The position numbers and the translations under genes are program-made. Below are positions 43,462 to 51,967 of a stretch of 64,000 bases of DNA, piece by piece; positions within the stretch are counted from its first letter, which is position 1, and every line of letters starts with the position of its first letter. The notes under the pieces are model-generated. The model saw only the letters and a list, made by a program, of their open reading frames with translations, was not told the DNA's origin and did not search any database. The stretch spans positions 124,001 through 188,000 of the forward strand of contig NZ_FNGF01000002.1 in NCBI RefSeq assembly GCF_900102815.1, read 5' to 3'. Origin of the DNA: Glycomyces sambucus (lineage in GTDB: Bacteria > Actinomycetota > Actinomycetes > Mycobacteriales > Micromonosporaceae).

Positions 43462-45057
43462 TCATTTCGCTTCGGAGTAGCTGTCCACGACCTTGGGGCG
43501 CAGCGGGATGCGCACCGGGAGGGTGCCGAAGAGCGTCCGGGTGGCCTCCTCCGCCGCGCGTTCGATCGCCGCCGAGACCGCCGCCGCGTGCTCCTGCGGG
43601 CAGTGGACCATCACCTCGTCGTGGAGGAAGAACACCAGCTCGCCCAGGTCCCGCTCGTACAGCTCGTGCCGCAGCAGCGCCAGCAGCACCAGCGCCCACT
43701 CCGCGGCCGTCCCCTGCACGATGAAGTTCCGCGTGAACCGGCCCCGGCTCGCCGACGACCGCGTGCCGTCCTCAGAGCTCAGCGCCCGCCACCACCGCTC
43801 CGACGGCGCCGGCACCGTCCGCCCCAGCCACGTGCGCACCAGCCCGCCCTTCTCACCCGTGCGCGCCGCCGACTCGACCTTCTCGAACGCCGCCGGGAAC
43901 CGGTCCCGCATGAGCTGCACCAGCTGCCGCGCGTCCCCCGCCGTCCCCCCGTACATCGCCGAGATCAACGCGATCTTCGCCTTCGACCGCTCCCCGCCCA
44001 GGCTCGGCGCCAGCTCCGTGTACAGGTCGTCGGCGGCCGTCGCCGCCACCATCGCCCGGTCGCCGCTGATCGCCGCCAGCAGCCGCGGCTCCAGTTGCGC
44101 CGCGTCCGCCGCCACCAGCTTCCACCCCGGGTCCGCCCGGATCGCCTCCCGCACCGAATGGGGGAGCTGCAGCGCCCCGCCCCCGTCCGTGCCCCACCGC
44201 CCCGTATCGGCCCCGCCGACGATGTACACCGGCCGGAACCGGCTCACCACCCGCCCGCCCACGGGCTCCGGCGCGTCGAACACCCACGCGTCCGCCCAGT
44301 TCCACCCGAACGCCCCCCACACCCGCGCGTGCTCCCGGTACACCTTCAGCGCCTCCACCGCCGGATGGTCCACCGCGTGCAGCTCCCACGCGTGCGTCGT
44401 CTTCACCTCGACCCCCGCCGCATGGAACGCCGCCAGCACCTGCTTCGTCGAGTCCGGGTTCAACTGGTGCCCGAACGCCTCCGCCACCCGGTCCGCCAGC
44501 GCCTGGAGCTTCCGCGGCCGCAGCCCCTTCGACGGCCGCGGCCCCAGCAGGTCCCGCAGCAGCCGGTCGTGCACTTCCCGGTCGAACGGCACCCCCGTCC
44601 GCCCCATCTCCGCCGCCACCAGGGCCCCCGCCGACTCCGCCGCCAGCAGTGCCCCCAGGCCCGGGATCGCCGCGTTCGCCGTCCGCCGCCGCTGGTCCAG
44701 CCACGCCGCCTGGAGCCGCACCAGCTCGGCCGGACCGTCGACCGGCTCCGGCTCCCGCTCGAACAGCGTCCCCGCGTCGGGATCGGACGCCACCACGTAC
44801 GCCGGCGGCTCGTGCGCCTCCACCCGCGACAGGATCCGCTCGGCCAGGCGCAGGTCCCGCATCCGGTCCAGGCGCGCCCCCGCCTCCAGCAGCGGCGGGT
44901 AGTCCCGCGCACCGTCCGCCACCACCCACCGCGGCGCACCGGCCGCCTCCGCCTCGCTCACCGCCGCCGCCAGGTCCGCGTGGTACGCCACGGCCCCGCC
45001 GGGCAGGGGCATCGTCCAGCCCTCCCCGGCCCTCCCGTGCACCAGAGCGACCTCCAC
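43462..45057 (-). CDS. family A DNA polymerase (bifunctional 3'-5' exonuclease/DNA polymerase type)
   Basis: A 531-aa protein. Motif A ADAAQLEPRLLAA, the O-helix region RSKAKIALISAMYGGTAGDA and motif C FLHDEVMVH give a complete polymerase domain. The N-terminal ~170 residues look like a reduced 3'-5' exonuclease domain without the expected DxE metal ligands, so proofreading may be absent. It lacks the 5'-nuclease of PolA. This shortened PolA-like group is found in actinobacteria, with a presumed repair role. Codon use fits its surroundings. Confidence 0.87.
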   Translation of the reverse strand: MEVALVHGRAGEGWTMPLPGGAVAYHADLAAAVSEAEAAGAPRWVVADGARDYPPLLEAGARLDRMRDLRLAERILSRVEAHEPPAYVVASDPDAGTLFEREPEPVDGPAELVRLQAAWLDQRRRTANAAIPGLGALLAAESAGALVAAEMGRTGVPFDREVHDRLLRDLLGPRPSKGLRPRKLQALADRVAEAFGHQLNPDSTKQVLAAFHAAGVEVKTTHAWELHAVDHPAVEALKVYREHARVWGAFGWNWADAWVFDAPEPVGGRVVSRFRPVYIVGGADTGRWGTDGGGALQLPHSVREAIRADPGWKLVAADAAQLEPRLLAAISGDRAMVAATAADDLYTELAPSLGGERSKAKIALISAMYGGTAGDARQLVQLMRDRFPAAFEKVESAARTGEKGGLVRTWLGRTVPAPSERWWRALSSEDGTRSSASRGRFTRNFIVQGTAAEWALVLLALLRHELYERDLGELVFFLHDEVMVHCPQEHAAAVSAAIERAAEEATRTLFGTLPVRIPLRPKVVDSYSEAK

Positions 45058-45169
45058 GCCACCAGTGGACCACGACCCACCGACATCCCCGGCCCGCTCG
45101 CGGCGAACTCCGCGAAGCGAATCCGAGGAATGTAGACATATTCCTTCGGCCTATGGGTATACGGACCGC

Positions 45170-45313
45170 ATGGCATTGATTCTCTGGATCCTCGCGGTCC
45201 TACTCGTGGTTTACGGTATCTACATGATCTTCCGAGGCCAGGTGCTCCTCGGGATCGTGGTCATCATCGTCGGCCTGCTGGTCGGCCCCGGCGGGGTGAG
45301 CGTCTTCACCTAG
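45170..45313 (+). CDS. 47-aa hydrophobic membrane peptide
   Basis: MALILWILAVLLVVYGIYMI then FRGQVLLGIVVIIVGLLVGP, ending GGVSVFT. It has two membrane-spanning stretches joined by RGQ. Small proteins with this GPGG end occur in other actinomycetes. An AT-rich promoter-like region (TAGACA ... TATACG) lies just upstream, and no ribosome-binding site is clear. Function unknown. Confidence 0.65.
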   Translation: MALILWILAVLLVVYGIYMIFRGQVLLGIVVIIVGLLVGPGGVSVFT

Positions 45314-45389
45314 CCAGGCCGCCCCGCACGCGCCCTCAGGGCGCGCGGCGAGCGGCCACCAACCGGACAACAGGACACGAACGACCGGA

Positions 45390-45417
45390 AGCCCGGCCCG
45401 CAGCAGCGGGCCGGGCT
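45390..45417. terminator. hairpin terminator
   Basis: AGCCCGGCCCGC-AGCA-GCGGGCCGGGCT, 12-bp perfect stem, between the small membrane gene and the convergent LacI gene. Confidence 0.78.
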
Positions 45418-45485
45418 CCACTGCGTCTCAACGGCCTCGCCCCCGCGGAACCGGCGTCACCGCCGCACGCACCGGGCGCTTCTCG

Positions 45486-45545
45486 ACCGTGTCCTTTACA
45501 ACCATGTCCCTTACGACCGTGTCCTTCACGTCCGCATCCTTCATG
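45486..45545. repeat. 15-bp tandem repeat after LacI gene
   Basis: Four copies of ACCGTGTCCTTTACA with drift (45486, 45501, 45516, 45531). The array starts 9 nt beyond the LacI stop codon in the minus direction. The unit length is a multiple of three. Confidence 0.8.
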
Positions 45546-45554
45546 AACGTGCGC

Positions 45555-46586
45555 TCACGCCGACTCGCGGATCACCAGCTCCGTCGGCAGGATCGTCATC
45601 GGCGACACCTCGCCGCCCTCCAGCAGCCGCAGCATCGTCCGGGCCATCGTCCGCCCGATCTCCGCGATCGGCTGCCGCACCGTCGTCAACGGCGGATCCG
45701 AGTACGTCGCCAAGGCGATGTCGTCGAACCCCACCACCGCCACGTCCTCAGGCACCCGCCGCCCCGCCTCGCGCAGCGCCTGGAGCGCCCCGTGCGCCAT
45801 CAGGTCCGACGCGACGAACACCGCGTCCAGCTCCGGCTCGTCCGCCAGGAGCTGCCGCATCGCCGCCTGCCCCGACTCCGCCGTGAAGTCGCCGACCGCC
45901 ACGATCGAACGCCGGTCCGCGGCCGCGAGCGCCTCCCGGTACCCGTCCAGGCGCGCCCGCCCCGCCACCATGTCCAGCGGCCCCGCGATCGACGCGATCC
46001 GCCGCCGGCCCTGCGCGATCAGGTACTCCACCGCCGCCCGCACCCCGCCCAGGTGGTCGACGTCGATGCACGGCGCCTCCAGCTGCGGCAGCCCGTTGCA
46101 CACCACCGGCACGCCCCGCCGGATCATCAGCTCAGGCAGCAGGTCCGCGTCGTGCAGCGACGCGAACATGACGCCGTCGACGTGACCGCCCACCGCGTAC
46201 CGCTCCGCGCGCTGGCGCGCCTCGGCCGACCCGGTCGTCATGAGCACCAAGAGCTTCCCGGCCGCGTCGAGCTCGGTGGCGACGCCGCGGATGACGCTCG
46301 GGAAGAACTGGTCGTCCGAGAACACGCGGTTCGGGGACTCCGGGAGGATGAGCGCCACCGAGTCCGTCCGGTGCGTCACCAGCGACCTCGCGGCGGCGTG
46401 CGGGACGTACCCGAGCTCGTCGGCGGCGGCCTCCACGGCCCGCCGCAGGTCCTCGTTCACCGTGGTCTGCCCGTTCACCACCCGCGAGACCGTCGCGCGC
46501 GACACCCCCGCCCGCTCGGCGACCTCCTCCAGGGTCGGCCGCCCCAGGCGCGGGCTCCGCACCGGCCCCGCTTCCGCACGCCGCAT
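45555..46586 (-). CDS. LacI family transcriptional regulator of the beta-glucan locus
   Basis: A 343-aa repressor. The HTH is TLEEVAERAGVSRATVSRVVNG with hinge HAAARSL; a periplasmic-binding-type effector domain follows (SVALILPE, GVPVVCNG, VVGFDDI). The ATG at 46586 has GGAGG at 8 nt; the first codon is 23 nt past the permease stop. As the last gene of the importer operon it is probably autoregulated. The palindromes AGAGAGCGCTCTCT at the operon and GH16 promoters fit LacI/CebR-type sites. Effector: a beta-glucan oligosaccharide, by inference. Confidence 0.9.
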   Translation of the reverse strand: MRRAEAGPVRSPRLGRPTLEEVAERAGVSRATVSRVVNGQTTVNEDLRRAVEAAADELGYVPHAAARSLVTHRTDSVALILPESPNRVFSDDQFFPSVIRGVATELDAAGKLLVLMTTGSAEARQRAERYAVGGHVDGVMFASLHDADLLPELMIRRGVPVVCNGLPQLEAPCIDVDHLGGVRAAVEYLIAQGRRRIASIAGPLDMVAGRARLDGYREALAAADRRSIVAVGDFTAESGQAAMRQLLADEPELDAVFVASDLMAHGALQALREAGRRVPEDVAVVGFDDIALATYSDPPLTTVRQPIAEIGRTMARTMLRLLEGGEVSPMTILPTELVIRESA

Positions 46587-46608
46587 CGCGTCCGCCTCCG
46601 TCTCCGTG

Positions 46609-47532
46609 TCAGCCTTTGACCGCACCCTGCATGATCCCGCTGATCATGTACTTGCCCAAGAGCGCGAACACCGCCAGCAGAGGAAGCGTAGCCAGCATCG
46701 TCCCGGTCAGGACGAGCGACTGGTCGGTCACGTAACCGCCCGACAGCGTCGACAGCGCCACCTGCACCGTCTGCGTCTCGGGGCTGGAGAGGACGATGAG
46801 GGGCCAGAAGTAGTCGTTCCAGGCGGTCAGGAACGTCAGGACCCCGAGGACGACGGCCGCCGGCCGGGCCGCGGGCATGACGATCTGCCAGAAGATCCGG
46901 AACGTCGAGGCCCCGTCCATACGGGCCGACTCGATGAGCGAGCCCGGGAGCGCGCCGCGCAGGTACTGGGTCATGAAGAACACGCCGAACGCGTTCACCA
47001 GGCCCGGCGCGATCACCGCCCACAGCGTGTCCGTCCACTCCAGCTCCACCATGAGCATGAACAGCGGGATGACGCCGAGCTGCACCGGGACCATCATGGT
47101 CGCCACGACCGCCACCAGGAGCACCTTGGCGCCCTTGAACTCCAGCTTCGCGAACGCGAACCCGGCGAGCGTCGAGAAGAACACCACCGAGGCGGTCACG
47201 CTGCCGCTCACCAGCACCGAGTTGAGCAGGGCGGTCCCGAACGGGACCGTGTCGAACACGCGCTGGACGTTCTCGACGAGGTTTGCGCCCGGCAGCACCG
47301 GCGGCGGGACGGTGGCGAGCGCCGAGTTGTCCCGCGAGGCCACCACGAAGCTGTAGTACAGCGGGAACCCCGAGAAGAACAGGACCGCGACCAGGGTCAG
47401 GTAGGTCAGGCGTCCGGGCTGCTCGCGCAGGGCGCGCAGGCGGGCCCGGGCCCGGCGGCCGGGCCGCGGCGCGGGTGCGCGGTCCGCCCGCCGGGAGTCG
47501 TCGGCGGTGCGGTCGATGAGGTCGGCGGTCAC
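46609..47532 (-). CDS. ABC transporter permease, MalG type (beta-glucan importer)
   Basis: A 307-aa permease with six helices. EAA loop: ESARMDGASTFRIFWQIVMP. The GTG overlaps the MalF-type stop (GTGA). The N-terminal ~38 residues are Arg/Ala-rich. It partners with the permease upstream and the binding protein at 48.7-50 kb. No ATPase subunit is present, again pointing to a shared MsiK-like ATPase. Confidence 0.9.
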   Translation of the reverse strand: MTADLIDRTADDSRRADRAPAPRPGRRARARLRALREQPGRLTYLTLVAVLFFSGFPLYYSFVVASRDNSALATVPPPVLPGANLVENVQRVFDTVPFGTALLNSVLVSGSVTASVVFFSTLAGFAFAKLEFKGAKVLLVAVVATMMVPVQLGVIPLFMLMVELEWTDTLWAVIAPGLVNAFGVFFMTQYLRGALPGSLIESARMDGASTFRIFWQIVMPAARPAAVVLGVLTFLTAWNDYFWPLIVLSSPETQTVQVALSTLSGGYVTDQSLVLTGTMLATLPLLAVFALLGKYMISGIMQGAVKG

Positions 47533-48482
47533 GAGGCGCTCCTGATGCGGCGGATGAACAGGTAGTTGAGGAGGGCGACGAGGACGATGACGGCGAACAT
47601 CGTCCAGGCCACGGCCGAGGCGTACCCGAACTCGAAGCCGCGGTTGAAGCCGTGCTCGTACAGGTAGAGCGTGAGCGTCTGGAACTGGCGGGAGGCGCCG
47701 CCGGTGACGCCGTTCTGCCCGCCGCCGCCGAACAGCTGCGGCTCGGCGAAGATCTGGAGCCCGTAGATCGTCGAGACGATCACCGTGAACACGATGGTGG
47801 GCCGGATCATCGGCACCGTCACGTGGAACAGCTGCTGCATGCGGGAGGCGCCGTCGAGGTGCGCGGCCTCGTACACCTCGCGCGGCACGGCCTGCATCGC
47901 GGCGAGGTAGATGAGGGCGTTGTAGCCGGTCCACTTCCACGCCACCATGACCGCGATGGCGATATGTGACGTGGCACTGCCGGCCTGCCAGTCGATGCGG
48001 CCCGCGCCCAGGGACTCCAGGACCCAGTTGATGAGCCCGAAGTCGCGGCCGAACAGCTGGCTGAAGATCACCGCGACCGCGACCACGGAGGCGACGTTCG
48101 GCAGGAGCATCCCCATGCGCCAGAACGTCTGCGCGCGCAGCCGCATGGTGAGCAGGTGCGCCAGCAGGAGCGCGGCCAGCAGCTGCGGCACCGTCGCCAG
48201 CAGGAGGATCGACATGGTGTTGCCGAGGGCGTTCCAGAAGTACGGGTCGGTCAGCAGCGTCGTGTAGTTCCCGAACCCGACGAACACGTGGTCGTCGGAG
48301 AGCAGGCTCCACTCGTGGGTCGACACCCACGCGGTGAACGCCAGCGGGAACAGCCCGAACACGGCGAACAGCACGAAGAACGGGGCGATGTACAGGTACG
48401 GGGAGGCTTTCAGGTCCAGGCGGTAGCGCAGGAGGCCCGCGGGGCCGCCTCGCGCGCCGGTCCCCTTGGCGGCGATGGTCAT
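47529..48482 (-). CDS. ABC transporter permease, MalF type (beta-glucan importer)
   Basis: A 317-aa six-helix permease. EAA loop: YEAAHLDGASRMQQLFHVTVP. Residues ~168-175 (GSATSHIA) are encoded by a copy of the iterated palindrome, in a periplasmic loop before the helix IAIAVMVAWKW. It lies 244 nt after the binding-protein gene; that gap holds a hairpin and a 15-bp repeat. Confidence 0.9.
   Translation of the reverse strand: MTIAAKGTGARGGPAGLLRYRLDLKASPYLYIAPFFVLFAVFGLFPLAFTAWVSTHEWSLLSDDHVFVGFGNYTTLLTDPYFWNALGNTMSILLLATVPQLLAALLLAHLLTMRLRAQTFWRMGMLLPNVASVVAVAVIFSQLFGRDFGLINWVLESLGAGRIDWQAGSATSHIAIAVMVAWKWTGYNALIYLAAMQAVPREVYEAAHLDGASRMQQLFHVTVPMIRPTIVFTVIVSTIYGLQIFAEPQLFGGGGQNGVTGGASRQFQTLTLYLYEHGFNRGFEFGYASAVAWTMFAVIVLVALLNYLFIRRIRSAS
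47961..47980. repeat. iterated palindrome copy j, inside the MalF-type gene
   Basis: GATATGTGACGTGGCACTGC; the minus strand reads GCAGTGCCACGTCACATATC. Flank and core match the family, the second core half is shortened. In frame, encoding SATSHI. Confidence 0.65.
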
Positions 48483-48522
48483 CGGGTCGCTTTCACGGTG
48501 GGTCGGAACACGGTTCGAGTGG

Positions 48523-48610
48523 GCAGGGTTTCGAGAGGCAGGGTTTCAGGAGGCAGGGTTTCGGAATGCAGGGTCTCGGAGTGCAGGATGCCGGGAGGCA
48601 GGGCTTCGAC
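48523..48610. repeat. 15-bp tandem repeat between binding protein and permease genes
   Basis: Six units of GCAGGGTTTCGAGAG with drift (starts at 48523, 48538, 48553, 48568, 48583, 48598). Length again a multiple of three, intergenic within an operon. Confidence 0.85.
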
Positions 48611-48687
48611 ACACCGCTGCGAAGACGTGCTCCGCGGCGGTGCTTCGAGCATCGGCGGCCTCGGAGCGGCACGGGTCGCGAGGGGCC

Positions 48688-48715
48688 GGGCGGCGGGCCC
48701 GCGGGCCCGCCGCCC
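48688..48715 (-). terminator. hairpin attenuator after the binding-protein gene
   Basis: GGGCGGCGGGCCC-GC-GGGCCCGCCGCCC, a perfect 28-nt palindrome 11 nt after the binding-protein stop codon. Such hairpins often protect the binding-protein mRNA and reduce permease expression. Confidence 0.7.
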
Positions 48716-48726
48716 TCGCTCTGGGG

Positions 48727-49989
48727 CTAGAACGATTCGAGATCCGAGAGCACCTGGCTCCAGGCGTCCTCAGGGGACTGGCTGCCGTCCTCGATGCGGC
48801 CGAGGCCCTGGCCGATCGTGGCGAGCACGTCGCCCTGGAGCGGGCCCTGGTACTGCGGCTGCACCGCCTGCGCGGCGGCGGTGAAGATCTCGCCGACCGG
48901 CGCCTCGTTGAAGTACGTCTTGCTCAGGCCCGTCAGGGCCGGGTCCTCGTACAGCTCCGGCGTGGACGGGAAGTTCCCGGTCGCCTCGAACACCTTGAGC
49001 TGCTGCTCGGGTGCGGTCAGCCACTCGATGAACTCGTACGCCTCCTCGGCGTGCTCGCCCTGCTCGGGCAGGACCAGGTGCGAGCCGCCCATGTTCCCGG
49101 CGCCGCCGGGCACGGTGGCGATGTCCCACAGGCCGGCCGCGTCGGGCGCGTTCGTCTCGATGTAGGAGGTCATCCACGCGGGGCAGATGATCGTCGCGAA
49201 CGTGCCCTCGTTGAACCCGGCGTTCCACTCCGGGGTCCACGCGGTCAGCCGGTTCGACATGCCGGCCTCGATCGCGTCGACGGTGAGGTCCCACGCCTCG
49301 CCGATCGCGGGGTTCGACTCGACGATGAGGTTGTCCTCGCGGTCGTACACGCCCTCCTCGGCCTGCTCGACCATGGCGCGGAACATGTTCCCGGAGGACT
49401 CGAAGAAGAACCCGCCGGTGTCGGCGGTGTACTGCTCGCCGACGGCGACGTAGTCGACCCAGGACCCGGCCCACAGGGCCGAGACCTCGTCGCGCTCGAC
49501 CGGGAGCCCGGCGGCCTCGAACAGGTCGCGGCGGTAGCACATGGCCATCCCGCCGACGTCGGTGCCGAGGCCGATGAGCGACTCGCCGTCGGCCGACAGC
49601 GCCTGCTGCCACTTCCAGTCGAGCCACTGGCCTTCGAGCTCGTCGGCGCCGAGGTCGAGCAGGTTGTGGAAGCGGTCGGGCTGGGCGGTGTACTGCGAGA
49701 TGTACCCGACCTCGACCGCCTCGATGTCGGCCGCGCCGGAGCCGGTCGCCAGGTGCGTGGTCAGGTTCGTGTGGTGGTCGGCGAACTCGGCGATGCGCTC
49801 CTCGAACTCGATCTCGGGGTGGAGCTCCGAGTACTCCTCGTACAGCGGGCCGAAGCCGAAGTCGCCGAACAGGCCCACGCTCAAGGTGATCTTGCCGTCG
49901 TCGTCCCCGCCGGAGCAGGCGGTCAGGCCCGCCGCGGTGACGAGGGCCGCGGCGAGGGCCACCGCGCGGATCGGTCTGCTTGTGTTCAC
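48727..49989 (-). CDS. ABC transporter oligosaccharide-binding lipoprotein (beta-glucan importer)
   Basis: A 420-aa solute-binding protein. Signal peptide with lipobox LTAC and Cys25, then the mature domain starting SGGDDDGKITLSVGLFGDFGFG. CYRRDLFEAAGLP and GNMGGSHLVLPEQ are family 1 features. A GTG start with GGAG. The LacI-type operator at 50047-50060 lies about 58-71 nt upstream. The neighbouring secreted GH16 suggests beta-1,3-glucan fragments as ligand. Confidence 0.9.
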   Translation of the reverse strand: MNTSRPIRAVALAAALVTAAGLTACSGGDDDGKITLSVGLFGDFGFGPLYEEYSELHPEIEFEERIAEFADHHTNLTTHLATGSGAADIEAVEVGYISQYTAQPDRFHNLLDLGADELEGQWLDWKWQQALSADGESLIGLGTDVGGMAMCYRRDLFEAAGLPVERDEVSALWAGSWVDYVAVGEQYTADTGGFFFESSGNMFRAMVEQAEEGVYDREDNLIVESNPAIGEAWDLTVDAIEAGMSNRLTAWTPEWNAGFNEGTFATIICPAWMTSYIETNAPDAAGLWDIATVPGGAGNMGGSHLVLPEQGEHAEEAYEFIEWLTAPEQQLKVFEATGNFPSTPELYEDPALTGLSKTYFNEAPVGEIFTAAAQAVQPQYQGPLQGDVLATIGQGLGRIEDGSQSPEDAWSQVLSDLESF

Positions 49990-50046
49990 TGGTTCTCCAC
50001 TGTGTTCATCGGGATTCGGATGAGGGATTCACGCTCGCGCGCGATG

Positions 50047-50060
50047 AGAGAGCGCTCTCT
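50047..50060. promoter_or_regulatory. LacI-type operator of the importer operon
   Basis: AGAGAGCGCTCTCT is a perfect 14-bp palindrome upstream of the binding-protein gene. Its core GAGCGCTC is that of CebR-like LacI sites. The same core recurs before the GH16 gene. Confidence 0.75.
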
Positions 50061-50101
50061 GGGCGGAGGCGATCGCCGCCCTTCGAGTCGCTCAATCAAG
50101 C

Positions 50102-50127
50102 AATGTGTGACATGTGACGTGCCACTG
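50102..50127. repeat. iterated palindrome copy k
   Basis: AATGTGTGACATGTGACG, then TGCCACTG; the reverse strand reads CAGTGGCACGTCACATG. It sits between the GH16 stop codon and the importer promoter. Confidence 0.8.
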
Positions 50128-50184
50128 CCCCGGGGAGGCGGGCGGGCCGGAGAGGCCGCGGCCCGCCCGCACCCCCGGGCCGGA

Positions 50185-51600
50185 TCAGCGCCGGAAGTGG
50201 AACTGGTCCACGGACACGAAGTCCTGGGGCTGGCCGGAGGTGAACGTCAGGAACACGTCATGGACGCCGGTCACCGCGGACACGTTCCCGGGGATGTTGC
50301 TCCACGAGGTCCACCCGCCGGTGTTCGCGAGGGCGAACGAGCCGATCGGCGTCGCCGTCCGGGAGTCGATCCTGACCTCGATCAGGCCGCTCACCCCGCC
50401 CGCGGCGCCGGAGGCGACCCGCGCCATGAAGTCCAGCGGCGCCGTCGACCCGAAGTTCACGTCGTCGTAGCGGACCCAGTCGCCGTTCCCCAGCGGGCCG
50501 ATCGCCCCGCCCGAGGACGGCAGGCTCGCCGACGACGCGTCGAACGAGGTCGCCTCGATCGCGGCGTAGGCGTCGCGGTTCCCGCCCCCGCCGGGCGTCG
50601 TGGTCGGCTCCCCGGTCGGCTCGCCCGAGCCGGCCGCGGTGTAGACCCGCACGTAGTCGACGAGCATCGAGGCGCCCGGCTGCGTCGCCGAGGTCGGCGT
50701 CGCGTGGCCCGCGACCCCGTCGGGGAAGGCCCCGCCCATCGCCAGGTTGAGCAGGATGAAGTACCCCGCGTGGTTCGTCATCGACGCCCACGTGTCGGCG
50801 GGCAGGGCGCTCTCGTTCACGGTGTGGAACAGCTGCCCGTCGGCGTACCAGCGCAGCTGGCCCGACGCGCCGGAGTCGTCCCACTCGAACCGGTAGGTGT
50901 GGAACCCGTTGTGGCAGTTGCCGCCGCACTGGGTGGTCGCGCCGAGGCCGTTGAACTCGTTGCAGGGGCCGCCGGGGGCGACGCCGCAGTGCAGGACGCC
51001 GTGCACGGTGCTCTGCCCGTTGACGTTCTCCATGATGTCGTACTCGCCGATGCCCGGCCAGTTCCAGTAGTTGCCGCGGAACGGCGAGCCCAGGGCCCAG
51101 AACGCCGGCCAGTACCCGAGGGCGGCGTTCCCGCTGACCTGGGGGAGCTGGAGGCGGCCCTCGATGGCGAGGGTCCCGCCCGAGGGCGCCTTGAAGTCGG
51201 CGCGGGCGGTCTCGATGCGCGCGGAGGTCCACGCGCCCGCGCCGTCGCGCAGCGCGGTGATCTTGAGGTTGCCCGAGCCGTCCATGGAGACGTTCGCCGG
51301 ATTGTTGGTGTGGTAGGCGATCTCGCCGGTGCCCCAGTTGCCGGGCCCGCCGGGGTAGCCGTGGCCGATGTCGAACTGCCAGTTGGCGGTCGAGGGCAGC
51401 TGGCCCGCCGACCCGTTGAACTCGTCGGACCAGACGAGGTTCCACGCCTGCGCGGCCGCGGCGTCCTCGGTCTGGGCGTTGGCGTTGGCGATGGCCAGGC
51501 CGACGCTCGCGATGAGCGCGGCTCCTGCGGTGACGGCGGCGATCGCGCGGGCGAGCCGCCGCCCGGTCCTCGTGCGTACGGGGGTCTGAACGTCTGCCAT
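50185..51600 (-). CDS. secreted GH16 beta-glucanase with C-terminal CBM6-like domain
   Basis: A 471-aa exported enzyme. Signal peptide with RRLARAI and a hydrophobic core, cleavage near ANAQ (about 43). The GH16 catalytic motif GEYDIMEN gives Glu186 (nucleophile), Asp188 and Glu191 (acid/base). WSDEFNG and the Trp-rich cleft YWPAFWALG are typical of endo-1,3-beta-glucanases (laminarinases). A GEPTGEPTTTPGGGG linker leads to a CBM6-like domain (about 340-471). Repression by the LacI protein is inferred from two operators upstream. Confidence 0.93.
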   Translation of the reverse strand: MADVQTPVRTRTGRRLARAIAAVTAGAALIASVGLAIANANAQTEDAAAAQAWNLVWSDEFNGSAGQLPSTANWQFDIGHGYPGGPGNWGTGEIAYHTNNPANVSMDGSGNLKITALRDGAGAWTSARIETARADFKAPSGGTLAIEGRLQLPQVSGNAALGYWPAFWALGSPFRGNYWNWPGIGEYDIMENVNGQSTVHGVLHCGVAPGGPCNEFNGLGATTQCGGNCHNGFHTYRFEWDDSGASGQLRWYADGQLFHTVNESALPADTWASMTNHAGYFILLNLAMGGAFPDGVAGHATPTSATQPGASMLVDYVRVYTAAGSGEPTGEPTTTPGGGGNRDAYAAIEATSFDASSASLPSSGGAIGPLGNGDWVRYDDVNFGSTAPLDFMARVASGAAGGVSGLIEVRIDSRTATPIGSFALANTGGWTSWSNIPGNVSAVTGVHDVFLTFTSGQPQDFVSVDQFHFRR

Positions 51601-51620
51601 GAAGGCTCCTCTGCCGGGAT

Positions 51621-51640
51621 GGAGAGATCGCGCTCTCTCC
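51621..51640. promoter_or_regulatory. secondary LacI-type operator of GH16 gene
   Basis: GGAGAGA-TCGCGC-TCTCTCC, an imperfect version of the perfect operator with 2 bp added at the centre. Located 21-40 nt upstream of the start codon. Confidence 0.55.
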
Positions 51641-51665
51641 GGTCCGATCAGTGATCAGAGCCGAG

Positions 51666-51685
51666 ATGAGAGAGCGCTCTCTCAT
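51666..51685. promoter_or_regulatory. primary LacI-type operator of GH16 gene
   Basis: ATGAGAGAGCGCTCTCTCAT, a perfect 20-bp palindrome about 10-30 nt downstream of the predicted transcription start. It contains the importer operator sequence. Confidence 0.8.
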
Positions 51686-51882
51686 TCGTTCCAGGACTCA
51701 TTCGTACCCAACCGATAGGCACATGTCAATGGGTTGTGGCCGAAACGTTACCTTCGGCGGTCATCGCGCCCGAGGTAAGCCCTTGCAGCGCAACCGATCG
51801 GCGATGCGGTCCGAATGCGAGAAATGTCCGCCGCCGGTGCGGTCCCGGCCGGTGGCGCCAACCGGTCAGCGGCTCACTGCCA

Positions 51883-51942
51883 CCGGAAGCACCGGCGCCG
51901 GAAGCATCATCGCCGGAAGCACCGCCGTCGGCGGCACGCCCG
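51883..51942. repeat. 15-bp tandem repeat
   Basis: Units start at 51883, 51898, 51913 and 51928: CCGGAAGCACCGGCG with drift. The last overlaps a CGGCGGCACGCCCGCG 16-mer also found twice at 35111-35154. It lies 25 nt beyond the stop codon of the next gene on the minus strand. Confidence 0.75.
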
Positions 51943-51967
51943 CGCGGAGCAAGTCGGCGAGGCCGCG

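Larger units (their letters stand above)
51601..51967 (-). promoter_or_regulatory. GH16 promoter region and repeat-rich spacer (367 bp)
   Basis: Contains the GH16 promoter, two LacI-type operators and, further up, a 15-bp tandem repeat. On the minus strand TTGACA (51724-51729), 17-bp spacer, TACGAA (51701-51706). CAACCCATTGACA (51724-51736) is identical to the -35 region of the ROK-linked importer. No gene is seen. Confidence 0.65.

Noticed and set aside
45428-45544. 38-codon minus-strand frame made of the 15-bp repeat after lacI
   Set aside because: Repetitive translation (KDTVVRDMVVKDTVE) comes from the tandem array; no ribosome-binding site.
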